Origin: Fidelibacterota bacterium CG1_02_48_14
Lineage (GTDB): Bacteria > Fidelibacterota > UBA8477
Assembly: GCA_001872685.1 (NCBI GenBank)
Contig: MNWS01000226.1
Coordinates: 1 to 33,743, forward strand
DNA length: 33,743 nt
Reading direction: 5' to 3'
Shown: one piece after another, positions 1-8,236 of the stretch
How the letters are laid out: each line of letters opens with the position of its first letter
Numbering within the stretch: position 1 is the first letter of the stretch
Made by a program: the position numbers and the translations under genes
The notes under the pieces: generated by a model
Database searches by the model: none
What the model saw: the letters and a program-made list of their open reading frames with translations, nothing else
What the model was told of the DNA's origin: nothing

Positions 1-258
1 GAAATTGTCATTACGCTCCCTGCAGATACCAAGGAATCTGCCAAAGCCGACGATATTTCAGCCGGAGTCAGTGATGGTTCACTGGTTCGTGTCATCCGGG
101 CGCCCTATTTCGGGCGATTGGGACGGATAAAAAGTTTGCCGCCGGAATTGCAGCAGATGGAATCCGAAACCATGGTTCGGATTGCCGTGATCGAGTTTGA
201 AAAGGGTGATGTAAAAACGGTTCCACGCGCTAATTTGGAGATGGTCGAGACCGACTAA
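1..258 (+). CDS. C-terminal 85 residues of an uncharacterised protein with KOW-like tail (5' truncated)
   Basis: Frame 1 is open from the first base of the window to a TAA stop, so the gene starts upstream and only its last 85 codons are visible. The tail contains GSLVRVIRAPYFGRLG and ends in VPRANLEMVETD. This looks like a small beta-barrel of the KOW/SH3 type (V-R-V-x6-G-x-x-G pattern). No enzyme motif is seen. It lies 16 bp upstream of the next gene, on the same strand, in what looks like a membrane-protein operon. I recall similar tails on conserved hypothetical proteins that precede DUF6754 genes in environmental bacterial phyla, but this is memory and untested. The antisense ORF at 79-276 is a shadow. 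Confidence 0.7.
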   Translation, partial: EIVITLPADTKESAKADDISAGVSDGSLVRVIRAPYFGRLGRIKSLPPELQQMESETMVRIAVIEFEKGDVKTVPRANLEMVETD

Positions 259-274
259 GATCAAAAAACATGTC

Positions 275-631
275 ATGCTAGGATTTAATGATAAAGTTTT
301 GCCAGCGCCCGACCCGGCTATTTTAACCCGGGTTGCACAGAAAATTGTGGATCGGGGTATGATGGTGCCTGCGATTTTGGCATTAGAGATGATGAAGCCA
401 TTGTCATTTATCGGTAGTCAGGCATTGGTGTTTGTAGGACCGATTTTGACTGCCTTTGTTCGGGCACAGACCTATTACGAATTGACGGAATTATTGGAGG
501 ATTACCACAATGTGGAGTTCCTCGTTTGCGAAATAGAACGCCTTGATCGGGAAGCCGGGGGTAAAAATCCTGAGGAAACCGATGCGCGGATTGAAAATGC
601 GTCGGTGCCCCGGAGTGATTCCGGCAGATAA
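275..631 (+). CDS. Small conserved-looking protein with a hydrophobic centre, function unknown
   Basis: The 118-aa product has a hydrophobic middle (residues about 45-66, PLSFIGSQALVFVGPILTAF) that could be a membrane helix or an amphipathic anchor. An acidic helix follows (ELTELLEDYHNVEFLVCEIE), then a polar tail. The start ATG has no good Shine-Dalgarno sequence, so translation may be coupled to the upstream gene. I prefer this frame to the overlapping 125-aa antisense ORF because it continues the strand and spacing of the operon and its protein has a sensible hydrophobic pattern. No named family is recognised. It probably acts with the DUF6754 membrane proteins that follow. Confidence 0.65.
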   Translation: MLGFNDKVLPAPDPAILTRVAQKIVDRGMMVPAILALEMMKPLSFIGSQALVFVGPILTAFVRAQTYYELTELLEDYHNVEFLVCEIERLDREAGGKNPEETDARIENASVPRSDSGR

Positions 632-707
632 TAATTTGTTTCACCGCTGATTGCTTATTCATGAGCAATTGTAGCCAGATCGACCAATTTGACCTTTTGG
701 AGGGTGT

Positions 708-1574
708 ATGAAATCTGGGAAAAAAGTCCTGATGTATGCCGGAATCTTTGCGGTTCTGTTCATCATCTATTACGCGTTTGGTCATCCCTTTTTCAATGGG
801 AATCGGCTAACCATGTTTGTTTGTGTGATGGCTTTGTCTGTCACGATCTTGTACTACATCGCCAGGGCTAATGGTGGCGCAAAAATTTACCTCCGAACCA
901 TCCCGGGCTTAAAAGCCTTTGATGAAGCGGTTGGTCGTGCGACCGAAATGGGTAAATCGGTACTCTATGTTCCGGGCATTATGGACATGGACCAGGTCGA
1001 AACCGTAGCCGGTGTCATTATTTTGGGTCATGTGGCCAAGATGACCGCTTCCTATGAAACCAATCTGAATGTTCCGGTTTCCCGCTCCATCGTGATGGAA
1101 GCAAGTCGTGAAATTGTGAAGGAATCCTATATGTCGGTTGGTCGACCGGACCTGTTTAATGATGACATGGTGCATTATCTGACCGATGAGCAATTTGCCT
1201 ATGCCGCCGGCGTGGATGGCATCATGCTGCGAGAAAAACCAGCAGCCTGCTTTTACCAGGGGAAATTCTACGCGGAGTCCCTGATTCTGGCGGAAACGGG
1301 CAATAGCATCGGGGCGATTCAGATTGCCGGAACCGCATCGCCATCGCAGATTCCATTTTTCGTAACCGCCTGTGATTACACACTGATCGGTGAAGAATTT
1401 TTAACAGCGTCCGCCTATTTATCGCAAAAACCAGCGTTACTGGGGAGTGTAAAGGGGCAGGACATGGGTAAGTTTATTGTCATGATCGCCATCGTTCTGA
1501 TTTTCATTCTGAATGGTTTTCATGATTTGGGCTGGATAGATATTGATTTTCAAGAACTTTTAAGGGTGCAATAG
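708..1574 (+). CDS. DUF6754-type membrane protein
   Basis: The 288-aa protein has two N-terminal membrane segments (about residues 7-25 and 29-47), a large soluble core and one C-terminal segment (about 258-275). The core is distinctive (IYLRTIPGLKAFDEAVGRA, SVLYVPGIMDMDQVETVAG, GTASPSQIPFFVTACDYTLIG), and I associate it with DUF6754, a family with no known function. The glycine-rich SVLYVPGI stretch and the conserved core suggest a binding surface, not a pure membrane spanner. The start is supported by GGAGGG just upstream. The next gene begins 9 bp after the stop. Family assignment is from recollection of the family sequence. Confidence 0.75.
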   Translation: MKSGKKVLMYAGIFAVLFIIYYAFGHPFFNGNRLTMFVCVMALSVTILYYIARANGGAKIYLRTIPGLKAFDEAVGRATEMGKSVLYVPGIMDMDQVETVAGVIILGHVAKMTASYETNLNVPVSRSIVMEASREIVKESYMSVGRPDLFNDDMVHYLTDEQFAYAAGVDGIMLREKPAACFYQGKFYAESLILAETGNSIGAIQIAGTASPSQIPFFVTACDYTLIGEEFLTASAYLSQKPALLGSVKGQDMGKFIVMIAIVLIFILNGFHDLGWIDIDFQELLRVQ

Positions 1575-1583
1575 GAGGCCGGT

Positions 1584-2606
1584 ATGTTCTGGAAACGACA
1601 AGTTCCCATTGCGATTGTTTTTATTACGGGTATCCTGACCCTGTTTGGATGGTTTGTAGACTCCCCGAGATTTGAGGGTTTTGTGAATGACGATGCCACA
1701 CAGTGGTACGACATTATCGCGAGCTTTGCCATTATCCTGGGCGCATTGAATTTGCTGAAGCTTCAGTTTCTGAAGATCGTTAAGCAGAAAAAGGATTGGC
1801 AGTACAGTATTCTGGCAGTGGTAGGATTTTTCTTCGCCATTACCGCCGGATTTTTCTGGAAAGGCGCTAATTATATTCACATTAACAATGTGACTGCCAA
1901 TGTGTCTACGGTAGCACCGGTGATTGCAGAGATGGAGCAAAAAACGATTGAACAGGTACTGCCGCTGCTGGAAGGGGCCGATACTTACGATGTCGGGCAT
2001 ATCTTTATAATTAAAGGCAGCGCGAAAAAATATTTTGATGAGTTGACAGCCAGTGGCGTCAATGCTGAGATGAAAGAAAAATCCTGGGGGGAGCACCTTC
2101 TGGAGGAAGGCACCGTTTTCAATTGGTTGTTTAAATACCTCTTCACACCCATGTCAGCAACCATGTTCGCCCTCCTGGCGTTTTTCGTTGCGTCAGCGTC
2201 CTATCGCGCTTTCCGTATTCGCAATTTCGAGGCGACACTACTCCTGCTTTCAGGAATCATCATCATGCTGGGGCGCGTTCCACTTGGTTCGAGTATATCA
2301 GCCTGGTTTATCGCTTACATCATCGTCTTGTCTGCCGGAATGGGCGCGAATATCATTTGGAAGAATCGGATGACCACCTTCGCTGTGGTGACCGGCGGCA
2401 TTTTGCTGGTGACGATCCTGGGCTGGATCAGTGGTTGGCCGGTGGATAAGCCGGGCTTCCTATACCTGCCGGTTTTGCAGGAATGGATTTACACGGTACC
2501 CAATATCGCTGGCGCTCGTGCCATTATGATTGGGATTGCGTTGGGAATGATCGGCACGAGTTTGCGGATTATTCTTGGAATCGAAAAATCCTTCATGGGG
2601 GAATAG
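1584..2606 (+). CDS. Polytopic membrane protein of the DUF6754 operon, function unknown
   Basis: The 340-aa product has about seven or eight hydrophobic helices: near residues 7-25, 46-62, 75-94, 185-205, 213-233, 240-260, 268-285 and 310-332. Between the third and fourth lies an extramembrane domain of roughly 85 residues (about 98-180). An AGGAGG sequence overlaps the upstream stop codon and sits in front of the ATG. No transporter or enzyme signature is seen. Residues 183-215 (TPMSATMFALLAFFVASASY) look like a constrained membrane region. The neighbours upstream and downstream are also membrane proteins with tight spacing, which suggests subunits of one envelope complex. Confidence 0.7.
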   Translation: MFWKRQVPIAIVFITGILTLFGWFVDSPRFEGFVNDDATQWYDIIASFAIILGALNLLKLQFLKIVKQKKDWQYSILAVVGFFFAITAGFFWKGANYIHINNVTANVSTVAPVIAEMEQKTIEQVLPLLEGADTYDVGHIFIIKGSAKKYFDELTASGVNAEMKEKSWGEHLLEEGTVFNWLFKYLFTPMSATMFALLAFFVASASYRAFRIRNFEATLLLLSGIIIMLGRVPLGSSISAWFIAYIIVLSAGMGANIIWKNRMTTFAVVTGGILLVTILGWISGWPVDKPGFLYLPVLQEWIYTVPNIAGARAIMIGIALGMIGTSLRIILGIEKSFMGE

Positions 2607-2610
2607 CACC

Positions 2611-3462
2611 GTGGATAAAAATAATTTCATCAGTATTGTAATAAAGCTGGGGAAGGTTGACCGTCGGGTCATTTTCCTCCTGATTGCGGTGGTCGTCTTG
2701 CTGCCACTCCTTTTTCCAATCGGGTTGCCCATTCGGGCTACCGACACAACGCAAAGGTCGTTTAACGCTGTGGATGCGTTAGGGCAGGGCGACAAACTAC
2801 TACTCTCCTTTGAATATGGTCCCAGTACGAAACCTGAAATTCATCCCATGGCTGAGGCGGTGTTACATCACGCATTCAGCAAAGGGATGAAGGTTTACAT
2901 CGTCTGTCTGTGGCCGGATGGACAGTTTATGGCCATTGATGCCCTGAACGCCATCGCTCCGCAATACAACGCTGTTTACGGAGAAGATTATGTCCTGCTT
3001 GGATTCCGCCCGGGTGGGGAAGCGGTGGTGAAAGGAATTACGAGCAATTTGCGTAAACTCTATACTGTGGATTATCAAAATACACTCGTGGAGTCCATCC
3101 CCATGATGCAGGGCGTGAATAGTCTGGCTGATTTCAAATTGATCTTCAGCTTTTCGGCTGGCTATCCGGGAACCGTTGAATGGGTGCAGTACGGAAGTGA
3201 TCCAACGGGCGTTCCTATGTCCACCGGAACCGCCTCGATCCAGGTCAACGAGATTATCCCTTACGAAAATGCCGGTCAATTACGCGGAGTAATCGCGGGA
3301 ATGCCTGGTGCTGCCGAGTATGAGGCGTTGATAGGGAAGAAGGGATTGGGGACTTCCGGAATGGATGCTCAGTCCATAGCGCATCTGGTCATCGTTTTGT
3401 TCATTATCTTTGGCAACATCACCTATTTTCTGGAACGTAGACGTTCCGAAAAGAAATATTAA
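2611..3462 (+). CDS. Bitopic membrane protein with large extramembrane domain, function unknown
   Basis: I start this 283-aa protein at GTG 2611, 4 bp after the upstream stop, because GGGGG lies about 8 bases before it. The ATG at 2575 in the track would overlap the previous gene by 32 bp and add 12 polar residues. One membrane helix lies at about residues 19-39 (VIFLLIAVVVLLPLLFPIGL) and a second near the C-terminus (about 257-275), followed by a basic ERRRSEKK tail. The roughly 215 residues between look like an alpha/beta fold (GDKLLLSFEYGPS, GMKVYIVCLWPDG, DYVLLGFRPGGE). By the positive-inside rule this domain would face the periplasm or exterior. No family is recognised with confidence. 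Confidence 0.7.
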   Translation: MDKNNFISIVIKLGKVDRRVIFLLIAVVVLLPLLFPIGLPIRATDTTQRSFNAVDALGQGDKLLLSFEYGPSTKPEIHPMAEAVLHHAFSKGMKVYIVCLWPDGQFMAIDALNAIAPQYNAVYGEDYVLLGFRPGGEAVVKGITSNLRKLYTVDYQNTLVESIPMMQGVNSLADFKLIFSFSAGYPGTVEWVQYGSDPTGVPMSTGTASIQVNEIIPYENAGQLRGVIAGMPGAAEYEALIGKKGLGTSGMDAQSIAHLVIVLFIIFGNITYFLERRRSEKKY

Positions 3463-3481
3463 TCAGGAGGATAGATAGAGC

Positions 3482-4303
3482 ATGTATACCACTGAAATCA
3501 TTGGTGCCTGGTTCGCAGTCTTCCTGACCCTGGCCATATTTAGTTTTCTCTACAAAGACAATCCATTTTACAAAGCTGCCGAACACCTTTTTGTGGGTGT
3601 TTCTGCCGGATATTGGGCCAGTACCTTTTTCTGGACTCAAATCCAACCGAACCTGTTTGGACGGTTGTGGCCCAAACTCACTGAGGAACCATCGGGGATA
3701 AAAGCAGCATGGTACGGGATTTATGACTTCTTTGGGTGGTTTCACGAAGGGATTTTCCCGGGTGGCGGGATCGACAAGGGTCACGAATTGAATCTGTTTT
3801 ACCTCATCCCATTTTTACTGGGAATTTTCATGTTGCTGAGACTGTCCCGAAAACTGGGGTGGCTGGCTCGATGGTCAATGGCTTACGTCGTAGGTTTGGC
3901 AGCAGGATTACGACTTTATGGTTTTCTTAATTCCAATATCCTGGCCCAGGTGCGTGGGTCAGCGCTTTCATTGTTCGATGGATGGGGTACGGCAATTAAT
4001 TCCATCATCATTATCGTTGGTACACTGACCGGTCTGTTTTACTTCTTCTTCTCCAAGGAGCATACTGGTGTTTTTGGGAAAATCAGCCGCGTCGGAATTT
4101 GGTTTTTAATGGTTTCATTCGGTGCCGCGTTTGGCTTTGCGGTGATGGGACGAATTTCACTCTTGATTGGACGGTTTTACGACCTGATCCAATTCAGTGG
4201 TTCCCAATACTATCACGCGACTTACTGGCTGTTGGCTTTGATCGTCATTATTTTGGGCTTTCAGGCATTCCGGGAGCGTGGAAGATCAACCGAGGAAGCT
4301 TAA
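3482..4303 (+). CDS. Polytopic membrane protein of the DUF6754 operon, function unknown
   Basis: The 273-aa protein has about six or seven hydrophobic helices (near residues 5-23, 37-55, 101-118, 125-145, 168-190, 203-225 and 245-262). AGGAGG about 11 bases upstream supports the ATG. There is a short extramembrane loop at about 62-98. No catalytic motif or known transporter signature is visible. It is the last of four membrane genes (708-4303) that follow each other with gaps of 4-19 bp, so co-expression is very likely. The next gene, an ABC ATPase, starts 36 bp later on the same strand and could share the transcript. Confidence 0.7.
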   Translation: MYTTEIIGAWFAVFLTLAIFSFLYKDNPFYKAAEHLFVGVSAGYWASTFFWTQIQPNLFGRLWPKLTEEPSGIKAAWYGIYDFFGWFHEGIFPGGGIDKGHELNLFYLIPFLLGIFMLLRLSRKLGWLARWSMAYVVGLAAGLRLYGFLNSNILAQVRGSALSLFDGWGTAINSIIIIVGTLTGLFYFFFSKEHTGVFGKISRVGIWFLMVSFGAAFGFAVMGRISLLIGRFYDLIQFSGSQYYHATYWLLALIVIILGFQAFRERGRSTEEA

Positions 4304-4339
4304 AATATTTCAGATTGTCGGGCAAGATAAGGAGTCATT

Positions 4340-5371
4340 TTGACTGATCGATTGCTGGATGTTGAGAATCTTAAAACCTACTTCTCCACAGAAGAGGGGC
4401 TGGCTAAAGCGGTCGATGATGTGACTTTTCATGTTGATCGCGGAGAGACTCTGGGAATCGTGGGGGAATCTGGCTGTGGAAAATCGGTTACAGCATTATC
4501 GGTGATGCGATTGATTCCAACGCCTCCGGGTGAGATTGTTAATGGCAAAATCCATTTCGATGGAATTGATGTCCGGTCATTACCTGAAGATGAGATGCGT
4601 CGGATTCGTGGCAACGAAATATCCATGATTTTCCAGGAACCCATGACATCTTTGAATCCGGTGTTTACCTGTGGCGACCAAATTATGGAAGCCATTCGAC
4701 TGCATCAAAAGGTTGACAAAACTGAAGCCCGAATACGTGCGATTGACATGCTGAAATTGGTGGGAATCTCCGACCCGGATCAACGGGTGGACGAGTATCC
4801 GCACCAGCTTTCCGGTGGTATGCGTCAACGGGTGATGATCGCCATGGCATTATCCTGTAATCCAAAATTACTCATCGCGGATGAACCGACGACTGCCTTG
4901 GATGTGACTGTCCAGGCTCAAATTCTTGAACTGATTGCCAGCCTTCAGAAAAAGCTGAACATGTCGGTCATCATTATTACGCATGATTTGGGTGTGGTGG
5001 CAGAAGTCACGAAGCGCGTCATTGTCATGTATGCAGGTAAAATTGTTGAGGAGGGGGATATTCGCACCATTTTCAAATCTCCCAAACATCCTTACACCCA
5101 GGGATTACTCAAGTCGATTCCCAACCCCGCGAAGAAGGTTGACCGGCTGGCGGTGATTGAAGGGGTTGTTCCCGTTCCGACTGAATTTCCTGCCGGATGT
5201 AAATTTCATCCGCGCTGTGAATTTGTGGAAGATCGGTGTCGTCAGCATGAACCCCCCTTGGTCTTTTATGATGCGGAAAAAGGGTTAAATGTGCGGTGCT
5301 GGGTTGCTTTTGACAAACTGGGGTTGGAAGTACCTCTGGATACTCAGGACAATCAGAGCACAAAAATTTAA
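4340..5371 (+). CDS. ABC transporter ATP-binding protein, DppD/OppD type (orphan)
   Basis: The 343-aa protein is a full-length oligopeptide/dipeptide-type ABC ATPase. Walker A is GESGCGKS (about 39-46), the signature is LSGGMRQR (about 157-164), Walker B is LLIADEP (about 177-183) and the switch histidine is in IITHDLGVV. The C-terminal oligopeptide extension (about 233-320) carries the typical cysteine cluster ([19 protein letters not shown]). The start is TTG with AAGGAG 5 bases upstream. Such ATPases normally sit with DppB/DppC permeases, a DppA binding protein and often DppF. None of these is in this window: membrane proteins of unknown type lie upstream and an ABC-2 exporter downstream. 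Substrate is therefore unassigned. Confidence 0.93.
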   Translation: MTDRLLDVENLKTYFSTEEGLAKAVDDVTFHVDRGETLGIVGESGCGKSVTALSVMRLIPTPPGEIVNGKIHFDGIDVRSLPEDEMRRIRGNEISMIFQEPMTSLNPVFTCGDQIMEAIRLHQKVDKTEARIRAIDMLKLVGISDPDQRVDEYPHQLSGGMRQRVMIAMALSCNPKLLIADEPTTALDVTVQAQILELIASLQKKLNMSVIIITHDLGVVAEVTKRVIVMYAGKIVEEGDIRTIFKSPKHPYTQGLLKSIPNPAKKVDRLAVIEGVVPVPTEFPAGCKFHPRCEFVEDRCRQHEPPLVFYDAEKGLNVRCWVAFDKLGLEVPLDTQDNQSTKI

Positions 5372-5420
5372 CCAGAGTATAAACACATTATCAGCTAGAG
5401 AGAGTAAAGGCTATTCGGGT

Positions 5421-6353
5421 ATGGCAGTTTCGATTACCCTGCGAAATATAACGAAAAAATTTGGAGCAGTGACTGCCGTGAACAACCTCTCATTCGGGGT
5501 GGAACACGGGACGATTTTCGCCATTGTTGGTCCCTCCGGTTGCGGGAAGAGTACTTTGTTAAAAATCATGGCGACCATGTTAGCGCCATCCCAGGGTTCA
5601 GGCTACATCAATGGCCAGAATCTGATTGCCCGACCCTGGCAGATCCGGCAGCAAATCGGGTATATGGGACAACGGGTGATTCTGGATGAACAACTCACCA
5701 TACTGGAGAATTTCGTTTTCCATTGCAAACTCCATGGATTGGATGACCAGGAAGCCGAAGCGAGAATTCTGGGTTTGGCTGAACGGTTTGATTTAATGGA
5801 CATTTTGCATGAGTTACCTGAAAGTCTTGCCTATGGTGTCCGCCGAAAAATCCAATTGGTTCGGACGCTTCTGACGCAACCCAAAATATTGCTTCTGGAT
5901 GAACCCACGCGCTCCCTCGACCGTCAGACAGCATTAAAAATTTGGGATTACCTGAAAGAGCACCGGTCCAGTCTTACCATCGTGATGATCACGAGCAGCA
6001 TGGCTGAAGTAGAACATGTGGCTGACCGATTGATTATCATGAATCGCGGGCACATTTTGGTGGATGGATCGGTTGATGAAATTCTGTATGCTCAACAACC
6101 GAACCTCGTGTTAGAGGCCACCGTTAGGGACTACGATGAGGAAGAATATCGGACCATTCGGGATGCTGAGTTTGTTTTGGGGATTTCGCGTAACGAAAAT
6201 GTCTATGAAATTATCACCAAATCACCGGCCGCCCAGGCACAGATCATTCAGCTATTTAAACCCGGGAATCTGGTTGCCTTCATTCCCAGACGGACTCGAC
6301 TGGCAGATGCATTTATTCACACGCTAACACAGGAGCAGATGATTGATGAATAA
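5421..6353 (+). CDS. ABC-2 exporter ATP-binding protein with degenerate signature and switch motifs
   Basis: I start at ATG 5421 (310 aa). The track start at 5289 would overlap the previous gene by 83 bp. Walker A is intact (GPSGCGKST, about 37-45) and so is Walker B (ILLLDEPT, about 156-163) with a following SLD D-loop. The ABC signature is not LSGGQ: the position reads LAYGVRRK (about 135-142). The switch histidine normally found after the fourth strand is replaced in TIVMITSSMAEVEHVADR, where serine stands where H is expected. The Q-loop glutamine is probably the one in GYMGQRV. About 80 residues after the ABC core resemble the regulatory tail of DrrA/CcmA-type ATPases. It overlaps the permease gene by 8 bp, so the two should form an exporter. 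Confidence 0.88.
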   Translation: MAVSITLRNITKKFGAVTAVNNLSFGVEHGTIFAIVGPSGCGKSTLLKIMATMLAPSQGSGYINGQNLIARPWQIRQQIGYMGQRVILDEQLTILENFVFHCKLHGLDDQEAEARILGLAERFDLMDILHELPESLAYGVRRKIQLVRTLLTQPKILLLDEPTRSLDRQTALKIWDYLKEHRSSLTIVMITSSMAEVEHVADRLIIMNRGHILVDGSVDEILYAQQPNLVLEATVRDYDEEEYRTIRDAEFVLGISRNENVYEIITKSPAAQAQIIQLFKPGNLVAFIPRRTRLADAFIHTLTQEQMIDE

Positions 6354-7104
6354 TGCATACCGTGCGCTCTGGTGGCGCGAATTCGTTCTTTATCGGCGGA
6401 ATTTTATCGGTGAGGGGGTTTTAAATCTTCTGTTACCGTTGATCTTTTTCTTGTTCTTAGGAATGGGTTTTCAACAAATCGTAGGCAAGATTGATGGCGT
6501 TGCCTATTTCGAGTTTCTCATTCCCGGCATGGTCTTACTCACCATAGCGCTTTCAGCTTTCGAGACGACCTCCTGGTTTTATGCCACGAATCGTCGGAAT
6601 CAACAGTGGCAGGAAGTTATTCTGATGGGGGACTTCCCGAATAAACGCAGTTTATTCTTATCGCAAATCCTGATCGGAATCGTGAAAAGTCTATTCCATG
6701 GGTTGGTTATCTTCCTCATCACCGTATTTCTCTCCGGTGCTTCTGTGTCTCAAATCAATATCCAGGCATTTTTAGCCTTTGTCCTGTTTACCGCCATACA
6801 ATTTTCAGCTTTGGGGCACATCGTCGGATTGTATGTCAAGCCGGGTCCGCTTCTGGGGCGTTTGGTGATTTTCCTGATTTTCCCATTGTTCATTGTCTCC
6901 GGAATTGGCTGGAATATTTCACAGTACACGCCGGTATTTGAGAAAATAATCTATTGGTTGCCTACCTATACACTCATGCATGGCACCCAGTCCGCCTTTC
7001 TAAAAGGCGTCATCCAAAATTTTGCCCTGATTGTCACGATTGTGGAAACAGGTGTTATCGTAGGGGTTGCACAACTGCTAACCGGCACCCGGGACGACGT
7101 GTGA
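6346..7104 (+). CDS. ABC-2 family exporter permease
   Basis: The 252-aa protein has about six membrane helices and the usual ABC-2 layout: an N-terminal basic stretch, then a helix at about 20-40, FEFLIPGMVLLTIA in the second segment, and a closing helix near residue 225. I start at ATG 6346 behind AGGAG (6331-6335). TTG 6343 would add one residue. The gene overlaps the ATPase gene by 8 bp, so the pair is expected to form a DrrAB-like exporter of a lipid, polysaccharide or small hydrophobic compound. The substrate is not evident. The stop codon overlaps the GTG start of the next gene. Confidence 0.85.
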   Translation: MNNAYRALWWREFVLYRRNFIGEGVLNLLLPLIFFLFLGMGFQQIVGKIDGVAYFEFLIPGMVLLTIALSAFETTSWFYATNRRNQQWQEVILMGDFPNKRSLFLSQILIGIVKSLFHGLVIFLITVFLSGASVSQINIQAFLAFVLFTAIQFSALGHIVGLYVKPGPLLGRLVIFLIFPLFIVSGIGWNISQYTPVFEKIIYWLPTYTLMHGTQSAFLKGVIQNFALIVTIVETGVIVGVAQLLTGTRDDV

Positions 7105-7589
7105 AAGTCTATCTCGCTGGGGCAATTGAAGCGGCACCGGATGGTGGCAGACGCTGGCGCGATGACCTCAGACCTTTTCTGGAGAATGAACTGGGATTTA
7201 CGGTTCATGACCCGACAAAGTTAGAGTTTAATGTCGTGCCCCCTGATGAATATGCGTTATTCCGGGAGTGGCGTGAAACCGATTTTACCAGGTTTCAGGA
7301 GACCATGCATCGTATTATAAAACAAGACCTTAGAACGATTATATTTGATACGGATTATATCATCTGTAATTGGGATCAGTATGTGGAAAAGGGTGGTGGT
7401 ACACAAGGGGAGCTAACGCTGGCTTTTGTGTACAGGATTCCGGTGTTCATGGTAACACAAATTCCGGTCACTCAAATCTCTTCCTGGATTTTGGGCTGTG
7501 CGACTCAAATATTTAGTAGTTATGAGTCATTAAAAAGCCACTTGAAAATACTTGAAAATGTCCGCAAAGCTAAGCTGGGTACGGCTTAA
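7101..7589 (+). CDS. Nucleoside 2-deoxyribosyltransferase-like protein
   Basis: I start at GTG 7101, which overlaps the previous stop (GTGA). The track ORF begins 147 bp earlier inside the permease gene. The 162-aa protein opens with KVYLAGAIEAA, the strand-loop pattern of the nucleoside deoxyribosyltransferase superfamily. It later has DYIICNWDQYVEKGGGTQGE, which corresponds to the segment that carries the catalytic glutamate (here probably E in GGTQGELTLA). Family members transfer deoxyribose between bases, hydrolyse nucleotides or act as nucleotide-binding sensors. The sequence does not tell which. Coupling to an ABC exporter gene is unusual. Confidence 0.72.
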   Translation: MKVYLAGAIEAAPDGGRRWRDDLRPFLENELGFTVHDPTKLEFNVVPPDEYALFREWRETDFTRFQETMHRIIKQDLRTIIFDTDYIICNWDQYVEKGGGTQGELTLAFVYRIPVFMVTQIPVTQISSWILGCATQIFSSYESLKSHLKILENVRKAKLGTA

Positions 7590-7765
7590 TATAAATCTTG
7601 ACTTTAATTGTTATTGCTTTAACTTGCGCCAAAATCGATGCTTTCAATACCTAGGATGTGCATTGAAAAAAGTGCTAAAATGGAGAGAATCCGAAGATTG
7701 GGCTTTCAGTTTTAGCAAACATGGTCTTGGGCAAAAACGATAAACCACAATGAGGAGGATAACTT

Positions 7766-8038
7766 ATGAAAAAACAAGAATTGGTAGCAAAAATTGCTAC
7801 TGACGCTGGGATTAGTAAAGCACAGGCCGAACGCGCATTGGGTGCTTTCACAGATGCTGTTACAGCAACATTGAAAAGCAATGACAAGCTGACGTTGGTT
7901 GGTTTCGGTACATTCGAAGCCTCCAAACGGAATGCTCGCACAGCTCGCAACCCACGCACGGGTGCCAGCATCAATGTTCCTGCAAGCACGGTTCCTCGTT
8001 TTAAAGCTGGCAAAGCCCTGAAAAGCGCTGTCAACTAA
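7766..8038 (+). CDS. hup: HU-family DNA-binding protein
   Basis: The 90-aa product has the complete HU/IHF fold. The N-terminal helices start KKQELVAKIATDAGISK, followed by LVGFGTFEASKRNART and the beta-arm segment RNPRTGASINVPA. The C-terminal helix ends at KAGKALKSAVN. A strong GAGGAGG Shine-Dalgarno lies about 10 bases before the ATG. HU is a small dimeric nucleoid protein that bends DNA. The gene is monocistronic: a 176-bp gap precedes it and a strong hairpin terminator follows 12 bp after the stop. The antisense ORF 7675-8034 is a shadow. Confidence 0.97.
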   Translation: MKKQELVAKIATDAGISKAQAERALGAFTDAVTATLKSNDKLTLVGFGTFEASKRNARTARNPRTGASINVPASTVPRFKAGKALKSAVN

Positions 8039-8050
8039 GCATAGCTACTA

Positions 8051-8088
8051 AAGGGACGCATACTGATCAAGCATGCGTCCCTTGTTTT
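8051..8088 (+). terminator. Rho-independent terminator of the HU gene
   Basis: An 11-bp perfect inverted repeat, AAGGGACGCAT / ATGCGTCCCTT, with an 11-base loop is followed by GTTTT. It sits 12 bp after the HU stop codon and isolates HU from the alanine racemase operon. Confidence 0.9.
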
Positions 8089-8176
8089 ATACGCCCGTCC
8101 CTCTATACAATTGGAATGTACCATTAACGCGAAGACCTCGTTTTAATTGGTGATTACAGATCGTCACGAAAGTGCA

Positions 8177-8182
8177 TATAAT
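8177..8182 (+). promoter_or_regulatory. Possible -10 element for the alanine racemase transcript
   Basis: A perfect TATAAT, preceded by TGCA, lies about 55 bp before the GTG start of the racemase and 90 bp after the HU terminator. The hexamer 17 bp upstream (TTACAG) is a poor -35 box, so the promoter would rely mostly on the -10. Supported by position and match only. Confidence 0.4.
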
Positions 8183-8236
8183 GGACGGGATTTCTCTCTT
8201 GAAGAATTTGCCTCTTAGAATTCCGGGGACAGGCGC

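Noticed and set aside
408-785. 125-aa antisense ORF
   Set aside because: It spans two + strand genes and the gap between them and has no ribosome site; the + frame fits the operon.
1560-2096. 178-aa antisense ORF
   Set aside because: It lies entirely opposite a membrane-protein gene with a good ribosome site and operon position; its peptide shows no family pattern.
5289-5420. Upstream extension of the ABC-2 ATPase given by the track
   Set aside because: It would overlap the DppD-like gene by 83 bp and adds a non-conserved leader; the ABC fold begins just after ATG 5421.
6954-7100. Upstream extension of the deoxyribosyltransferase-like ORF
   Set aside because: It lies inside the permease coding region and would place 49 extra residues before the first strand of the fold; GTG 7101 fits directly.
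7675-8034. 119-aa ORF opposite the HU gene
   Set aside because: HU on the + strand is a certain gene with a matching terminator; this is its shadow.
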